Of a DNA stretch of 64,000 nucleotides, positions 40,201 through 54,280 are shown in pieces (the first letter of the stretch is position 1; the number at the start of each line of letters is the position of its first letter). The notes under the pieces are model-generated. The model was not told where the DNA came from and did no database searches. It saw nothing but the letters and a program-made list of their open reading frames with translations. The position numbers and the translations under genes are program-made. This stretch comes from Mansonella perstans (lineage: Eukaryota; Nematoda; Chromadorea; Rhabditida; Onchocercidae): assembly GCA_037074765.1 (NCBI GenBank), contig JBAMDO010000192.1:1-64000 (forward strand), in the 5' to 3' direction.

Positions 40201-42530
40201 ATAATTATTGCGAAGTAAGATGAATATGAAGCGTCAATCTCGCGAAAAGAAGGTTCAAGTAACAGATATCAAGCTGTTCTGTTTAAGTCATCAACTATGC
40301 GTGCTCATAAAGATTGGGATCGTCTAATTTTTGCCCATGTTAAGCGAAACTTATTTTCAACGATTTCTGCCTTTCTGAATCAATGATCCGTAGAAATTTT
40401 CATCATCTCCATATTGGTGAAATAACTATACAGATTTTTTTAAATTAACTTAGAGAGAAAATGAAGGTTTTGCGCTATTAAAAATTCTGGTAAAATAATG
40501 CAGCTTTTTCTGATTACACAAGCACGCTGCATCTAAAACTTACCTGCAATCTTGGATTAAGTTCCAGGAAGAAATACTCATTAGTCTGCGGAAGAAATAA
40601 ATACTCCACAGTGCCTGCACTAACATATCCAACCATTTTGGCTAAACGTACTGCATCCTGCAAAGAAGGATTATTTTGTACTTTCACTACCAACAAATTA
40701 AAGAGTTATGAATCATAAGTAAAACAGAAAGTCCAGAATAAATAAAAAAGCTGACTGCTTCCATATTTCTTTGAACAGATAAAGGTGCAGCGATGGCCGG
40801 TGCTTCTTCGATGATCTTTTGACATCTCCTCTGAACTGTACAATCACGGGTTCTCAATGCAATTACCTCACCATACATATCACCCAAAAGTTGCACTTCA
40901 ATATGTCGGGCACCTTCCAAACAATGCATCAAAAATATATGACCACCAGCTACCTCTGCCTAAATTGATTATTTTTTAAGCAAAATGATTTTTCCATCAA
41001 AATAAATCATTTGAATAATCGTCGTAAGTCAGCACCTCCTTACAATGTTTCACTTTTTCAAAACTTGCCAAACCAAGAACAAAATTTATTTACACCCTTC
41101 TGAAATTTACTTCTGAACGAAACTCACTTGGACTCTTCTAAAATTTACTGCGAAATCAGATTCATTACGCACTAAACGAATTCCTTTGCCACCACCACCT
41201 TCCGAAGCTTTAATCATAACAGGATATGGAATTTTTTTTTCCTGAAACTCAATAATTATAGGAAACGAACTGAAATAGTGACAAAAAACTGAAAACCATT
41301 TCTTCTGCAATATTTCACGTTTCAAAATTTGTCATACAACATCACACAACAAAGAACCAAACATGCCGATAGTTTTTGAGTAAAGCTAAATAAATATAAC
41401 TCTAAACCAGACGAAAATACCCACCTTCATTACACGTATCGCTTCTTCATGATCATAGACACATGCAGCAGCGCGCAGTTCTGGTGACACTTCGATATCA
41501 ATTTTCCCTCGTTCGTTGATTTCCTTAGACAAAAATATATTGCTGCCTGACCAAGACACTACAGGCACACCAGCTGACTGAAAAAATTTTCAAATCTCTC
41601 AAGAGCTCGTTCTACAAAGTCTAATAAAATAAACCTGTTTAAGTAAAAGGACAATTAAAAAAAGTCAAAAATTATTCATAACTCAACACTTTACCTGAGC
41701 AAGTATTGTTGAAGCAATTTTGTCACCCAGGGTGAACATTGCCGGTCCAGGTGGACCCATAAAAAGGATATTATGTTTTTTTAGACCATTTGGTAGATCA
41801 GGGTTTTCAGATGCATGTCCCCAACCTGCCCATACCGCATCCACGTTGTTACTCACAGCATGCTTCAGTATGTCATCCACATTTGCATAATTATTCTCAT
41901 TTGCACCAGATTCCGAGAACACAAAATTGTCAATCATTTTCAAATATTCTGAAAGAAATGAATCCGAGACTAGCGATAAGAATAAAATCTGAAAAAGATA
42001 ACAGACATTACATAGCTATTATATCTCTTCATCCCACCTCACTCTGTTGTACCTTTTCACTTAAAAGATTATATTTTCATGGAATTAAAAACAAGTGCTT
42101 TTACCGGGATTTGAAGAAATTTCCTGTTCGGTAGTCAAATTAATAAATTTAAAGAGACGGTCGTCCTTGAATGTCTCTTGAGCCCAACGTCTGATGGACA
42201 TCACACATTTGAAAGCTGCCATTCCATTATTGGCGATCAATAACTGTAATGTATACATAATAAGATTAAAACTCTATTGAGATCAAGATCCATGAACACA
42301 AAAATTTGTCAAATGATTCATTCGTATTTTCAAATCTGAGACTTTCTAGTAAATGTTTTATTCAGCAGTTAATATACCGTTTTGATGGGGGTTGCCAATT
42401 TCGGATCCGCGTATTTATTGAGAAAAGCCTCAACTGTTCCAAACGTTTCCGCTCTTTGATCCACTTCATTCGATTTTTCAAAGTCTACGAACTCACGGTT
42501 GTTATGTGTGAGCAAAGGAGGCGTCGGCAT
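29365..42530 (-). CDS. pod-2: Acetyl-CoA carboxylase, multidomain eukaryotic type
   Basis: Makes malonyl-CoA from acetyl-CoA, bicarbonate and ATP: the committed step of fatty-acid synthesis. Many exons. Biotin carboxylase lies at about 38.6-42.3 kb: [29 protein letters not shown]-grasp [50 protein letters not shown]. The biotin carrier is at about 37.6-37.8 kb, with the attachment lysine in ESMKVV rather than the usual MKM. The central region spans about 33.7-37.3 kb. Carboxyltransferase spans about 29.7-33.6 kb: [24 protein letters not shown] segment, [47 protein letters not shown]. The last exon (29365-29440) gives the tail [15 protein letters not shown]. Start: ATG 42,530 directly after TTTTTCAG, which may be a trans-splice acceptor or a true intron end (see findings). 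Exons checked are in frame. The C. elegans homologue is POD-2. Confidence 0.96.
34263..34292. repeat. 30-bp A-run in a carboxylase intron
   Basis: An uninterrupted run of A on the plus strand (T on the coding strand) between two carboxylase exons. A natural site for length errors. Confidence 0.9.
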
Positions 42531-42938
42531 CCTGAAAAACAAATAATGACCTTAAATTTGAAAAACTTTTGTCCTGCTATGACCCGAATAACTTTATCTT
42601 TCCAATAAAAGATCACCAAGGAAATAATGTTCCGGAAAAGAATTATATATAGTGGAAGGAAAAAAATATATATTAAAAGAAAAAAACTAGGATTTAGGTA
42701 CAGATAATGTAAAATATAACTCTACATTAATAAAATGGGACGAAAGAATTCCATAACATATTGTACGACCATTGAAGCTCAACATCATTGTAACACCTCA
42801 TCATTCCTCCTCTCCTATTACTTCCCTCCTGCCCGGAATGCAATGACCGGGTGTCTTACAGTAGGCCAAGGAATACGACATGTGGGGAAAGAAATCATCA
42901 CGACAGGTGCTCCACCGTGACAAATTTGCTGCGGGCAC

Positions 42939-43001
42939 TGTGTGTTGTGTATGTGTGTGTGTATTTGTATGTGTGCATGTGTGTGTATCTGTATCTGTAT
43001 A
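42939..43001. repeat. TG-rich microsatellite
   Basis: Imperfect (TG)n with TA, CA and TC interruptions, ending in three TGTATC-type units. Crossing open frames (His-Thr or Ile-His repeats on the minus strand) are artefacts. Confidence 0.85.
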
Positions 43002-43097
43002 CAACATAAATGCGTCCCATGAAATATAAACATAATCTTAGCAAATTATCTCTTGATATTCTTTATAGACTGTAAATAGTATGATCACAACTTCACG

Positions 43098-43131
<34 letters not shown>

Positions 43132-45924
43132 TATTTATTGATTTCATGCTCTTCTATTAAAGTCGAAAAAAATCTACTCTCATAAGTTGACTGAACTTAT
43201 TGTATATAACGGTGCTGTCTCAAACATTACATATTTGTAATCTCACCTAATTAATCAGTACCACCTCGAAATATCTAAATGAGCTTAGAATCCGAAAAAT
43301 TTATCTTTTTTTTTCACAGTCAAATACTAGCAGATTTCGATACACTTCCTTTGGCTTCTAAACGTAAATTCAGTTGTGAAACTTACTTCAGTAAATAGAT
43401 CATTTTTACGAAAGTAAAAATTCTTAAAACCGAAATATGAATTATCTGAAACAGAATAAATGTTGTATATTCAGCAGTGCTCGTCTGATAAACAGAGTTA
43501 TTACCAAGCTAATAATTTGAAATGTCTCGCGAATCAAGGAAGAAAAAAAGGGTCTCAGAACATGGATAAATAAAACATGAATTATCATATCTTGCTTTTT
43601 AGAGGAAAAAAAAAAATTTTAGTCCGTTTTGAGTTGGTACAACTCAGTCAAGTATATCCAGAAAAACGAAATATTTTTTAATACCAATTGTGATTTTTCT
43701 TGAGTGTGAGATTTCTACGATAAAGATAATTTCGAATTAAGATGAATTTCTAAAACTATATAACTTAAATACACATTAAATCCTACTATAACACAACAAA
43801 AAATGATCTAAAACACATTCTGATAGTATTGAAGAACGACGAAATCATTTATATCTACACTTCCTTCTCATTTTAAAATAGCAACAATTTTGTTCAAGGC
43901 CGAAAACTGACAAGTGATATTAGAGACGAAAATGGATAAAAAATTAAGCGAAAAATGGAAATATGGAAGCAAATCCCCAACGAAAAAAAGAGGAAGGTAA
44001 AAGATAGGAGAAAGCTTCCCTTTATTCCCTCTTCCTCTACTTCAAACAGGTTTTGCGCAAATTCGAAAAATAGAAATTCATGTCTCACGTTAGTGAAATC
44101 ACAGAACTATTGAAGAGAAACTATAGAACTTCATATGTTGAATCAAAGGTCAACCTTCATTTTCGCAATCTCTAGTTATCGGTTACAGCTACACCTCTCT
44201 ACTTCATCATTTACTATTATTGACCGTGAAACACTGACAATTTTGAAACCACGACGCATTCTTACAGAAATTACCTGTTTTAGTGGATGGATAACTCTAT
44301 TGTAACTTTGCATACAAAGTTTCATTTACCAATATGATATAAAAATTACGAGCGACACACTGCCTTAGCGGATCCTGGATCTTGCAACTAATGAAAACTT
44401 CTATCAAAAAATGAAATCCAATAATGCTTTGTCGAAATTCTACATTCAATGTTTGGATACTATACGTAATTTGGCTTATAAAAAAGATACTTTCTTGTAA
44501 CAAAATATAATTAGTGCTAGCAAAATATAATTTTCAATATAGAATTGTTGAATTCTGTGACAAAATGGGCGCCACCTTGGCGTCCTTTATCAATAAAACA
44601 AACACTGTAATCACAATTCACTAAGACCAACTGACTATCAAGTTGATCAAAAAAATATGAAAGAACATCAAACAACGGTTGCATTTACAGACAACGCTCA
44701 CTGATTCGGCAAATGAACTGATGACCTCTTACATGAAAATACCAAAGATCACGCCAACTTCTGCATAAGTCATCGCTACAAACCACTTCATTGCCAAATT
44801 GAATTTTCGTTTTAATTCAAAAAAAAAAGGAAAAAAAAAACTTCAATTTTTAAAAATTTCGTTATTAAAAATCCGTAATTTAATGATTTGTTTTTTTAGA
44901 CGATCTGCTATAAAGCATTTGTTCCCATAAGAATGAGTAAAATCAAAATTCAGCGAATATGAAAAGAACTAATTCTCCAAACAGAAAAAAGTGCTCTTGT
45001 TTCTACATTTTGTCGAACTTCGAATTCTCAGCATACAATTTTTTCCAAAATACTCAATAAAAAAGTTGTTAAGTCCCTTAGAATATCACTGGAGTTCAAA
45101 CATATCAGACAATCTTCTTTAGTGAATTTAAAAACATATGCAGTTTACTTTAAAATGGAACTTTTTCTTTGCAATTAAATGAAAGTTAAGGGGTACGTTA
45201 GTATGTTTATAAGTATGTTTCAGAAAAAACAAGATAAAAGTAAAGTATCGGATATGATAATAGTTTGAGATTTTTTTTGTAGCAACTAAAGTTCAACAGA
45301 TCTTTCTTTTACTTAACAACTTCTATTGCAATGGCAATATTTTTTCGTACATGAAAAGCTTAAAGCTCAATAAAAAAAAAAAAGAAAAATTTTAATGACA
45401 GAGAACATTATATAACCTGCCATCAGAAAAATGCGTAGCAAAGACTGTAACCAACTGTAATACAGAAGATTTTTAAACCGAAACAACTAAGCAATGAAAC
45501 GACTGAATCCAACAGATTTTTTAAAGCAAACTGGTAAATTATAATATGAATCTTGCAGATTAATATGAACCATGATAAATATAAAGTAACGAATATATAA
45601 ATCAATTCAAAGACCGCTTCATTTCGATCATTTTTTGCTCTTAGTTGTGAGATCATAAGCTTCATGATGCAAATTCAAAAATGAGAATGAATGCTTTTTA
45701 AAATTTTAAAATATCACATCAATGATTCCGAAAACTAGATTCAATTAATTGTAAAAATTACAGATTCCTATCCTAACTTCAAATGCAAATCCATAAATGT
45801 TTGCAGGAAGAATTGCATGATGTTTATTGAATACTGAATAGTTTTACATTCAAGTGCTTCTGTGAGACAAAATAGCATCCCACATATTTGTAGCTGAAAC
45901 TTGTTGAAAAGATAAAAGGGTGAA

Positions 45925-46018
45925 TAATAGAAAAAAGCAACGATCTATAATGGAAAAAAAAAATAGAAAAAAACAACGTTCCATAATGGGAAAAATAATA
46001 GAAAAAAACAACGTTCAG
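45925..46018. repeat. Three copies of a ~35-bp motif
   Basis: The word AATAGAAAAAA(A)CAACG followed by TTC or ATC and ATAATGG-AAAA recurs three times with small differences. The third copy is truncated. It lies in non-coding DNA. Confidence 0.7.
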
Positions 46019-49000
46019 TAAGATATATCTATATATAACCCTTAACGAGAAAACAACACAGCGATCACATTCGGTTCGGCTGTACCACCAAACAGTTTTA
46101 TCTTTTCAAAATGTGACTCACACATTTTTTCGAAATTCATGATCATGTTAAATATACGTAATGATTTTGGAAATAAGAGCTTTAAAAAGACAGAGAAATG
46201 CAGTGATAGTCGATGGCTAAATAAGGTATCACAACAATGCGCTGTCAGTCTTTTTTGACTTAATCTTTGTTTAAGCTCCTCAAATAGGTATGGAAAACAA
46301 TAATGAAAAGTAAACTATTTTATCATAAAAAAATTTACTTCATATCCTATACAATGCGTCTTTTGCTAAGTCTAAAATATTCAGTATTTCATAAGGGAAT
46401 GTCATGAGATGAAGAACAAACGAAAATTAGTGTTTTGGTAGAAAAAATACAACACATAATAGATAGTTTCAGTTGTTGTTGCATAAACTTTCACTCAGTC
46501 ACTCAAAACTCCTCAAGTACATTTACCAAAACGCCATCTCTTCTAAGTGCATTACAGTACTAGGACTCACTTTTTTTAAGAGCGATATAAATCCAGCTGA
46601 TTTTTGAATTATTTTAGAACATTTTCGAACAAAAAGTATGATGTAGTCTCTTCTATTAGGTCCTATCTTTTCAAAAATCCGATCACATCTATGTTAAAGG
46701 AATTCTCAAATTCCGTTGGAACCTTACAGTAATTGCAAATATCAACATTATACGGGAAAGTCTCCAAAATTCTTAGCAACCTAACCATGCCAATCTATTT
46801 TCATTTGGAGGTGGAAATTCAATTCACGGCGCTATACATTTCTTTCCCACATGAATGTTGCGTAGAAAATGGCATACTTTTTAACTTTTTAACCAACAGA
46901 ATGCTTCTAAGAAAATTTAAAACAGTTTTACAGTTAAAAAATAAGTAAACAAGAACTCAATCATGAGAGTCAATTAACAGAAGTGAAATACTTTTGCTTC
47001 CTTACTTTCATAATAAGGCAACTTCAGCGAAGAATGAATTTAAAGAATGCTATTCAGGCAAAAAAAGATGATACATATAAAAACATCAAAACATCGGTTC
47101 ATAGCCTCTCCTGAATGATTCATGCGAAACAAAATTACAAAATGTAAATATATAAGAAAATAAAAAATGAGAAGTAGAAACAACTGTCTTATGAATGTAA
47201 AAGTCTCGCAGAAGTATATCAAAATACTGCTTTTGTTACGAGAGGGACTGCATTCCTGCTTCTAGACGCTTAAAATCTGGTAACAAAAGCAAAAATTTAC
47301 TTCAGCTAAAATAATTCATGAAATAAATTTTCTGGATAAGTCGCAAATCAGACCAAATAAACTTCATCTCTGTCCTCTTTTTTTTTTTTTTTTTTATCGC
47401 AGAAAGTTGCACAGAATATTGAGGATGCACTCTGATTTGATTTCGCGATGTATAAATGTATGTGTTCATGGATTACGTACATAGTGCAAACAACCGATAA
47501 TTTTGTCGAAGCATAATGTTTGACAACAACTATCATAGCTAAGAAATTCTAATTCACATGCCTTGCAACCAGTTTACCATATTTTTTGTTTTGCGTTTAT
47601 TTTAAAAGAATTACGCGTCATTCGTTTATATTGAGATTTTCGCAGTCTAAGTACAAATATGCAAAAGATTTAAATATAATCTTTGAGTTTTTTTTTGTAT
47701 TTGATAATTTAAAAAAACTGCTATCTAGCCTCAATCTATTCAGGGAAAAAATTCCAAATTAACCAAATACTGAATTGAAAATCAGTAAATCCAAACGGTA
47801 ATGCGATTGCATATACATTTAAAAACAATGCTTAAATTCTTTTTGGAGAAAAACGCTCAAAATGCTATTAGCAAAAAGTTTTGGTTTATTAACCTGGTAT
47901 GTTCGGTAGAGATTCAATCGGTAGAGAAAATCAACTAAAATCAGATGTCCAAGCTAGGCTATCAAGATAGAAGAAAAACAGAAAAAAAAATCAAAGCCTA
48001 CATCAGATCAACATGATACTGTTCCCAAAATTTGCCAATCTAAATTTCCCAAAATTTGCCATCCTAAACAATACCTGTCAAGAAGAGTGGGCGGCATTGA
48101 TAAATACTGTTTGCTATGCAGTTCATACAATTATCACAGCTCGTAAACCAGAGTGAAATGCAGCTTCGATGAGCGGTATTCCTGAAAAAATTTTTTCAAT
48201 CATATTTTTTCAAAAAAAAGTTCGAGAAAGGAGGACGATGAGGCAAGAAACAAAAACTTATGAACAAACACGTAACAAAAATGTTCAAACCGGAATCCCG
48301 AGTTCTGCAAACACAGCCACGTTTAACAGGACTTCCTCTCAACTGGCCGCCACAGGAAACTTTTAAAAATGAATAGAAGAAAGACAATTTTATATACGCT
48401 AAGAGCTATTAGATTAAAAAAACGAAAGGATGGACTATAGAATGATAAGAATTAAGAAGGAGACAGAATTTCGATCGAAAATGCAAAATTTAACACCATA
48501 TGTGCGAAAAAGTAATTCAAAAACTATAGTTAAGTATTCTAACTGAGTAAAATTTGAAAAACATAAATTTGTATCTAGTATACTGACGTCGTCATAGAAT
48601 TTGCATATTATATAAATCAATTAAAGTACTTAAAGTCAGTACAAATTGGCAAAATAAAATGTACAAATTTGTCGATTAGTAATTTGATAGATATTATTGT
48701 AAGAAGTAGATGATAGACATGAATTTGGATACATGTTAACAATAAATAGGATTAAAGCATACATATAAAAAGAACATGTATTGATATTTACCAGATAATA
48801 TCATTATAATAACAAAGACTATTTCAAATCGATGATGTTGTAACATGTACATTTCAAAAAGGGAGCAAATGGCAGGTCAGAGGTTGAAAATGGCAAAGAT
48901 GCAATAAACTGATAACATTCTCATGTTTCTTATCACAATGATCACATATTTTGTGACACAATAAATAAATTCAATCAGAATCGCGTAAAACTATTCATCT

Positions 49001-50684
49001 CTAATGTATATATATATATATGAACATTCCATGATTGTCTTTAAATTCTATCAAAACTACGAATATATATGCAAAGATTATATCAATCGATACTTTTTCG
49101 ATTAGTGATTATACGACAGAATTCGCAACAATTCCCAATGCAATCCTAAGCAAAACAAAATTAAATCTTTTACTTTTTTTTTTTTTTATCATTCATTCCA
49201 TTTAAATTACAACACACATTTGATTGAGAACCAATAGACGACTATCGCTGCAATGATAAATTATACCAAATTCGAGTAAATTTGTTATTCTACCCAATCA
49301 GTAGTTTCTAAATCCTCGGCTATTATATTAAAAATACAATGTTTCTATCTCATGCAAAAATCTTTTGAAAAAAAAAAAAAAAAAAAAACTGGATTCTAGT
49401 TTATTTGCTTTAAAAATTTTTTAAAAACTGGATTCCAGTTCATTTCCATTTTTTACATACTTCATTTTATCTTCTCTTTCGTGTATTTCAAAACCAAACA
49501 TTTGTACTGAGGTTCCCGCCAATTTCATAAAAATAATCTGTTTTCAGGTTTCTTACATTGTAATACTTTGGTGTACCATTTAGAGTTGCAATCAATAAGC
49601 AATTCTTGACATGTTTAAATTGAGCAAATTTTTATTACCTATCAAATAACTGAGATGAAGCAACAAGCAGTAATCATGTATTCAACCAGATACATGAAAT
49701 ACATCCTGTATTAACTAACTTTACACACAAGCAATTACATCGTCTAGGCATGAAATATTTACCAGTTCTTTTTAGATTCTTGTCCTCATTCTCATTCCTT
49801 CGTATTTTTGTTATTTAACGTTAAAAATATAACAAAACACGTGACATGTATCTTGTAAAACCTGACTGCTTTAAAAATGATACCACTAACGAGAAAATCG
49901 AACTATAAAACAAACATCGAGCAAAAAATGCAAGAAATATCAACTTTCTTTACTAAGATAAATTAAAGGCTAACCGCTCAGAACTCAGAATTGCAAATTA
50001 AATGACAAGCTTTAATGAAGCGAAAAAATCAGAAACATGTTTAACAAATGAAATGCAATATGAGTAAAAAAAAAAAAAAAATTTGTTCATCTTTGCTCCA
50101 ACCACCTTTGTTGTAATAGTATTAATTAGGCGAATTTCATCGCAAGAAAACAAAAAGTGACGGAAGACCAAAGGTAATCAAAAAAACTCGTTATATCTTT
50201 CCTTTGAATTTACGAAAAAAGAAAAAAAAAAAAAATCAAAAACCAAGTTTAACAGAAACACATACAATTTCAGTAAACTGAATTTATGAAATGAGATAAA
50301 AATTGGAGATAAGAGCGTTTTATACATTGTATACATATATATATATGCAACTTATAATAAGTTGGCATTGGAATACGGATATATTAAAAATCGCAAAATT
50401 CTGAATAGCAAATTTTCTTCCGAACAAGCTAAATAAGTTTACGAAAGAACAACATAAAAACATTACATCAGATAGTTCAGCCATAAAAATTTGAATTAAA
50501 TATTTCACTGCGATGTAAAGTTCAAAACGGTTAAGCAATAGCAACAATATCATGTTCTAAAATACTATGTAATAAAGCAAACAATCTAAGCTAATAATTA
50601 TTATAGTAGTAAAGCGTAAATTATCCAAAGTGTAAGTCAATTTGAAATGAATTCGTCTAAGACTAGAAATTTGATGAAATTCTA

Positions 50685-51419
50685 TTACATATATAATAAT
50701 CTGTGAGGGATGGATGGAGGAACAGTAAAATAGCCGACAAAAGCGGGAGTCGGTACCGGACATTCCAGAGAACATCCCAGAAGTTCAAGGCTGATTTTTG
50801 TTGTTTTGTTATTCGATTTGGATGCAATATTGATTTCTGGATGAGATAAAATTAAAGTATGAATGGAGAAAAGATAAAGGCAGCATGTAAATCTACAAAA
50901 CAATAGAGATATTGGTATGATATCATATGACGGTACGTAATCAACAAAAACACATTTCACGGGAATATTTTAATGTATGATTGTGAATACGGCTGGTCAC
51001 TAAAGCCAATCCAATGAATTATCTACAATACCGTAATGACAAACGGAAATCCCAGAACTATCACAAACTCCAAATCTAAATGACAATGGAATTTCATCCA
51101 TCCCTTACGTGGCAAGATAGTATTTCACGGGTTGATAATACTACGCGGTATCCTACTCTCCAGACCGATAATGTCTCCCCCGACCGCCTTGACATAAGCT
51201 GTTCCAAATGTATGGACATTTCATCTATAATGGTCTCATTATAAAGGCGAAATTCCGACATGCAGAAAGAGTCCCTCGTAATATGAACGAATTCAGCGCT
51301 TGTTGATATGAAAATAATTTCGAATAACAATGCACCATCATCCAGTTCCCCGAAAGGAAAAAATCGATACATTCCAAAATTCCTTCCAAAAGCAATGGGT
51401 AAACCGTGGTTAAACACTG
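50685..51419 (-). CDS. Unrecognised coding-like exons downstream of EPG-6
   Basis: I do not recognise this. The main exon (about 51,109-51,419, acceptor CTTCTTCAG, donor GTAAGG) reads FNHGLPIAFGRNFGMYRFF, ELDDGALLFEIIF, SEFRLYNETIIDEMSIHLEQ and SVWRVGYRVVLS, with good protein-like character. A 26-nt exon (51,032-51,057) and a final one (50,685-50,892) can be joined in phase; the last reads HPEINIASKSNNKTTKISLE and LECPVPTPAFVGYFTVP before TAA. The tiny middle exon is doubtful and I found no start exon between here and the EPG-6 stop at 51,964. Part of the main exon is also open on the plus strand. It may be a real small or partial gene. Confidence 0.4.
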
Positions 51420-51963
51420 AAGAAGTTTCACCTTGGCAGTTGCCACCTTTCCATTTATGCGACTTTTTTTTTAATGCAGGAATTTGTTGCAGTTGTTGGT
51501 TTTATATTGTTCGTGAACATCCCTACAGAGAACAGATGTTAAAATAATTATGATCAAACGGAAGTATAAACTTAATTATTAAAGGGTGTTAAAAGAAAAT
51601 ATAATGAAATTAAAAGATTCACGAAGGCATAATATATGAGTAGAATTTATTTCCATTACAGAATCATATGTAAAGAGAGAATAACATACTGTATAGATAA
51701 AAACAGCTTTATAAAAAGAAGTAGACTGAATAAGTTTGATAACAGCAGCTACGCCCAATTCCTCTCATTTTTTTCTCCTTGAACAAACGGAGCAATACTC
51801 ATTTTCAACGAAGTGAAGAATCACGAAACCGAAAGACATTAATGTCAAGGAGAAAAAAAACAAGATTTATATTTAAGTACTAGGATCAAGTTGCTCACAA
51901 TTCTATTTGAGCTCCTGTTACCCTAAACTAAGCAACAAAAAGAAAAAAAACTGTACATGGGAC

Positions 51964-54280
51964 TCATGAATCACTGGTTATTTCCAAGTAGAGTAAACAG
52001 GTTTGTCGCGTGCACTCACTCCGTTCTGAATAAAAATTGAATTTGCAGTAGCTTCCATCGGACGAGACCACTGAAAGCGCCAAAATTTCGTGAGGATCAA
52101 ATGCTTAAATGAATCTAAACCAATAAAGTCCAGATGAGATATTTAAATTGATGACTCATATTATTAAAACTTCTGCGGCCTATTAAACAGAAAAGTCGTA
52201 AATTATATAGCGATGTTTTCAGCTCAACGAAATTCAAGCTGTTAGCTTAACAATGCCTTACAATTAACTAAAAAACTTTTAACCAATAACAGAGTCGGGC
52301 TGCGGCCCAAAAGCACATATGCAAGAGTCCTTGTCTTTAAATGGGAAAGGTAATCGGAAACGTGAAACGCTGACTTCACCAGAAAAACTCAGCTCTCTTA
52401 GCGGGCTGAAAAAACTTTTTAAGACGGAAACAGGAAAGACTGTAATCTTTAAAACATACTTGCCAAATGTTTACAAAAACGAATACGGAAAAGTTACTTC
52501 CTACGAATTACCAGAATCACAAGAACATACACTTTCTTCTTCTTCATAGCTAATGAGAACAAATGAACAGTATGATGATTGCTAGATACACACAGCATCG
52601 TCGAATCCGTTGAGAAGCTTATACTGGAAGCAAAGATATGTTCAGCATCCTACCAGATTTTACAAGTTTCCAAATAAAAATTTGGGTACAAAATTAAAAT
52701 AGTACCAAAATATTGAAGCAGGATTCGTCCCACGCCGCAATTCTTTCAACAAAAGACAGGTTTTGGTGTCAAAAATTCTTATTATAGTGCCTTTTTCAGA
52801 AGATGTAGCTAACTGTTCTCCTGTAATGGGAAACATTACAATTTCAAAATTGAAAGTCGTATTTTTTTGTCACTTTGTACTAAGAGATTTGTCTAACAAA
52901 ATGTACATGTGCTATGCACTCATTAGCAGCTTTTCATTTATTAGGTCAAGAACTATTCGGGTAATTTGGGAAACAAATTAATTTATCTTTCGAAAGAGTA
53001 CTTTACCTGTAAGATTAAGTGCAATAGCAGATAACGGTCTTTGATGGGCGTTGATTATTCTCGGTGGAGCATCCGGTTCGGCTAACGTTAAACAGCAAAC
53101 TGCCGACGACGAAGAAGGTGCAGGAAAAGCAAGAAGAGAATTTTCCGATGCTGGACATAAACAACATATCCCACGTGGATTTCTGCTTGAATCATACACT
53201 TGCAATTTTTCAGGTCGATCTGTGAAACTATAAAAAACGAAATGAATAATTTGTGTTATCATGACTCCACATAGATATATGTTCCAAATATAAATGAATA
53301 ATCTGCTTAAACCATCTGAGAAATAAAAGTAACGTACAATTTATTTTAAAAAGAAATTAAGATAATTTTAAAGGAAAACATATAATTTCGTAGGAATTCT
53401 GTCCACTACATCAATCAAATACCTAAAATCTTATATAATATTTCTGATGCAAACCATCTCAATTAATTTTTTTTTGGTGAAGAAAATCGATCTTTCAACT
53501 GCAAATAACTCAAAATGAAAAAAAAAATTAAAATGAACTTGACATAAAAAACAGTCAGAAATATTTACTTCGGACATTATATCACAAAGAAGGGTTGTCT
53601 AACCTGAAAATGTGAACAGATGTGTCGAGGACCACTACAATGCGATCACGACGTAAACGTACTGCTCGCACATCGCTATTCATTTCTAATTGAACCACTT
53701 CTCTGTGATTAATAACATCCCAAATTACCACTGCAAATAAATAAAAGGCTTTCAGGATAATATTAATCGCGAGGTCCCAAATATTTTTTTTATTATCTCT
53801 TACAAGAAAACTACACCCTTAAAAGATTTGAAAAATAAGACATAACCAAGACCTTTATTTGTTGAAAAAGCAGGTGTTACACCCCCACCAACGAGTGCTA
53901 CGTAATTGCAACGAAAGAGCATCTCTACCGCTCCAATACCACCATTCAGTTTTTCATTAAAATTTTGCTTTAACGGATCGGTGTTATAAATCCGAAAACC
54001 ATCATCCAGGCCACATACAAAACAGCCAAAATCCTGCAAGTACTGCCAAAAATTTGTAGGCTAACACAATTTAAATACTACAATTTTAACGATATAATTT
54101 AAAAATTACCACAACTTGACCAAATTAAATTTGAAAAAAACCATAAAGCAAGCCCATTGTAAACAAAAATTTCCACGCTTTACAGAACATTTATTATTTC
54201 TGAGCAAAAAAAAATAAAAAATAAAAACACAACCATACTTGATTGAAGGTGTTGAACAACACGTGAGATGCCTTTCCCAT
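51964..54280 (-). CDS. epg-6: WIPI3/WDR45B-type PROPPIN (EPG-6), autophagy beta-propeller
   Basis: Phosphoinositide-binding seven-bladed propeller acting on autophagosome formation with ATG-2 (C. elegans EPG-6; family knowledge). Eight exons, all in phase: 54239-54280, 53853-54033, 53604-53730, 53007-53227, 52706-52820, 52531-52623, 52284-52405, 51964-52070; 335 aa against 344 in human WDR45B. Motifs: [80 protein letters not shown]. The PI3P/PI(3,5)P2-binding site is LRRG ([13 protein letters not shown]), the form typical of WIPI3/4 rather than FRRG. Late blades are [12 protein letters not shown] and [14 protein letters not shown]. The loop between blades 6 and 7 is shorter than in human. No frame breaks. 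Confidence 0.93.

Larger units (their letters stand above)
42531..50680. other. Large gene-poor region upstream of the carboxylase start
   Basis: About 8 kb in which I can support no gene. It holds a TG-rich tract (42,939-43,001), A-runs (43,102-43,129, 49,370-49,388, 50,068-50,080), a triplicated 35-bp motif (45,925-46,018) and a duplicated CCCAAAATTTGCCA word (48,026-48,063). Open frames here are short, low-complexity and on both strands. One short minus-strand frame near 48,099-48,121 could be a 5' carboxylase exon. Confidence 0.45.

Noticed and set aside
42801..43033. Two overlapping minus-strand open frames rich in His/Thr
   Set aside because: Produced by the TG microsatellite at 42,939-43,001.
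52319..52549. 76-codon plus-strand open frame
   Set aside because: Antisense to the EPG-6 exons at 52,284-52,405 and 52,531-52,623, whose blade motifs are clear on the minus strand.
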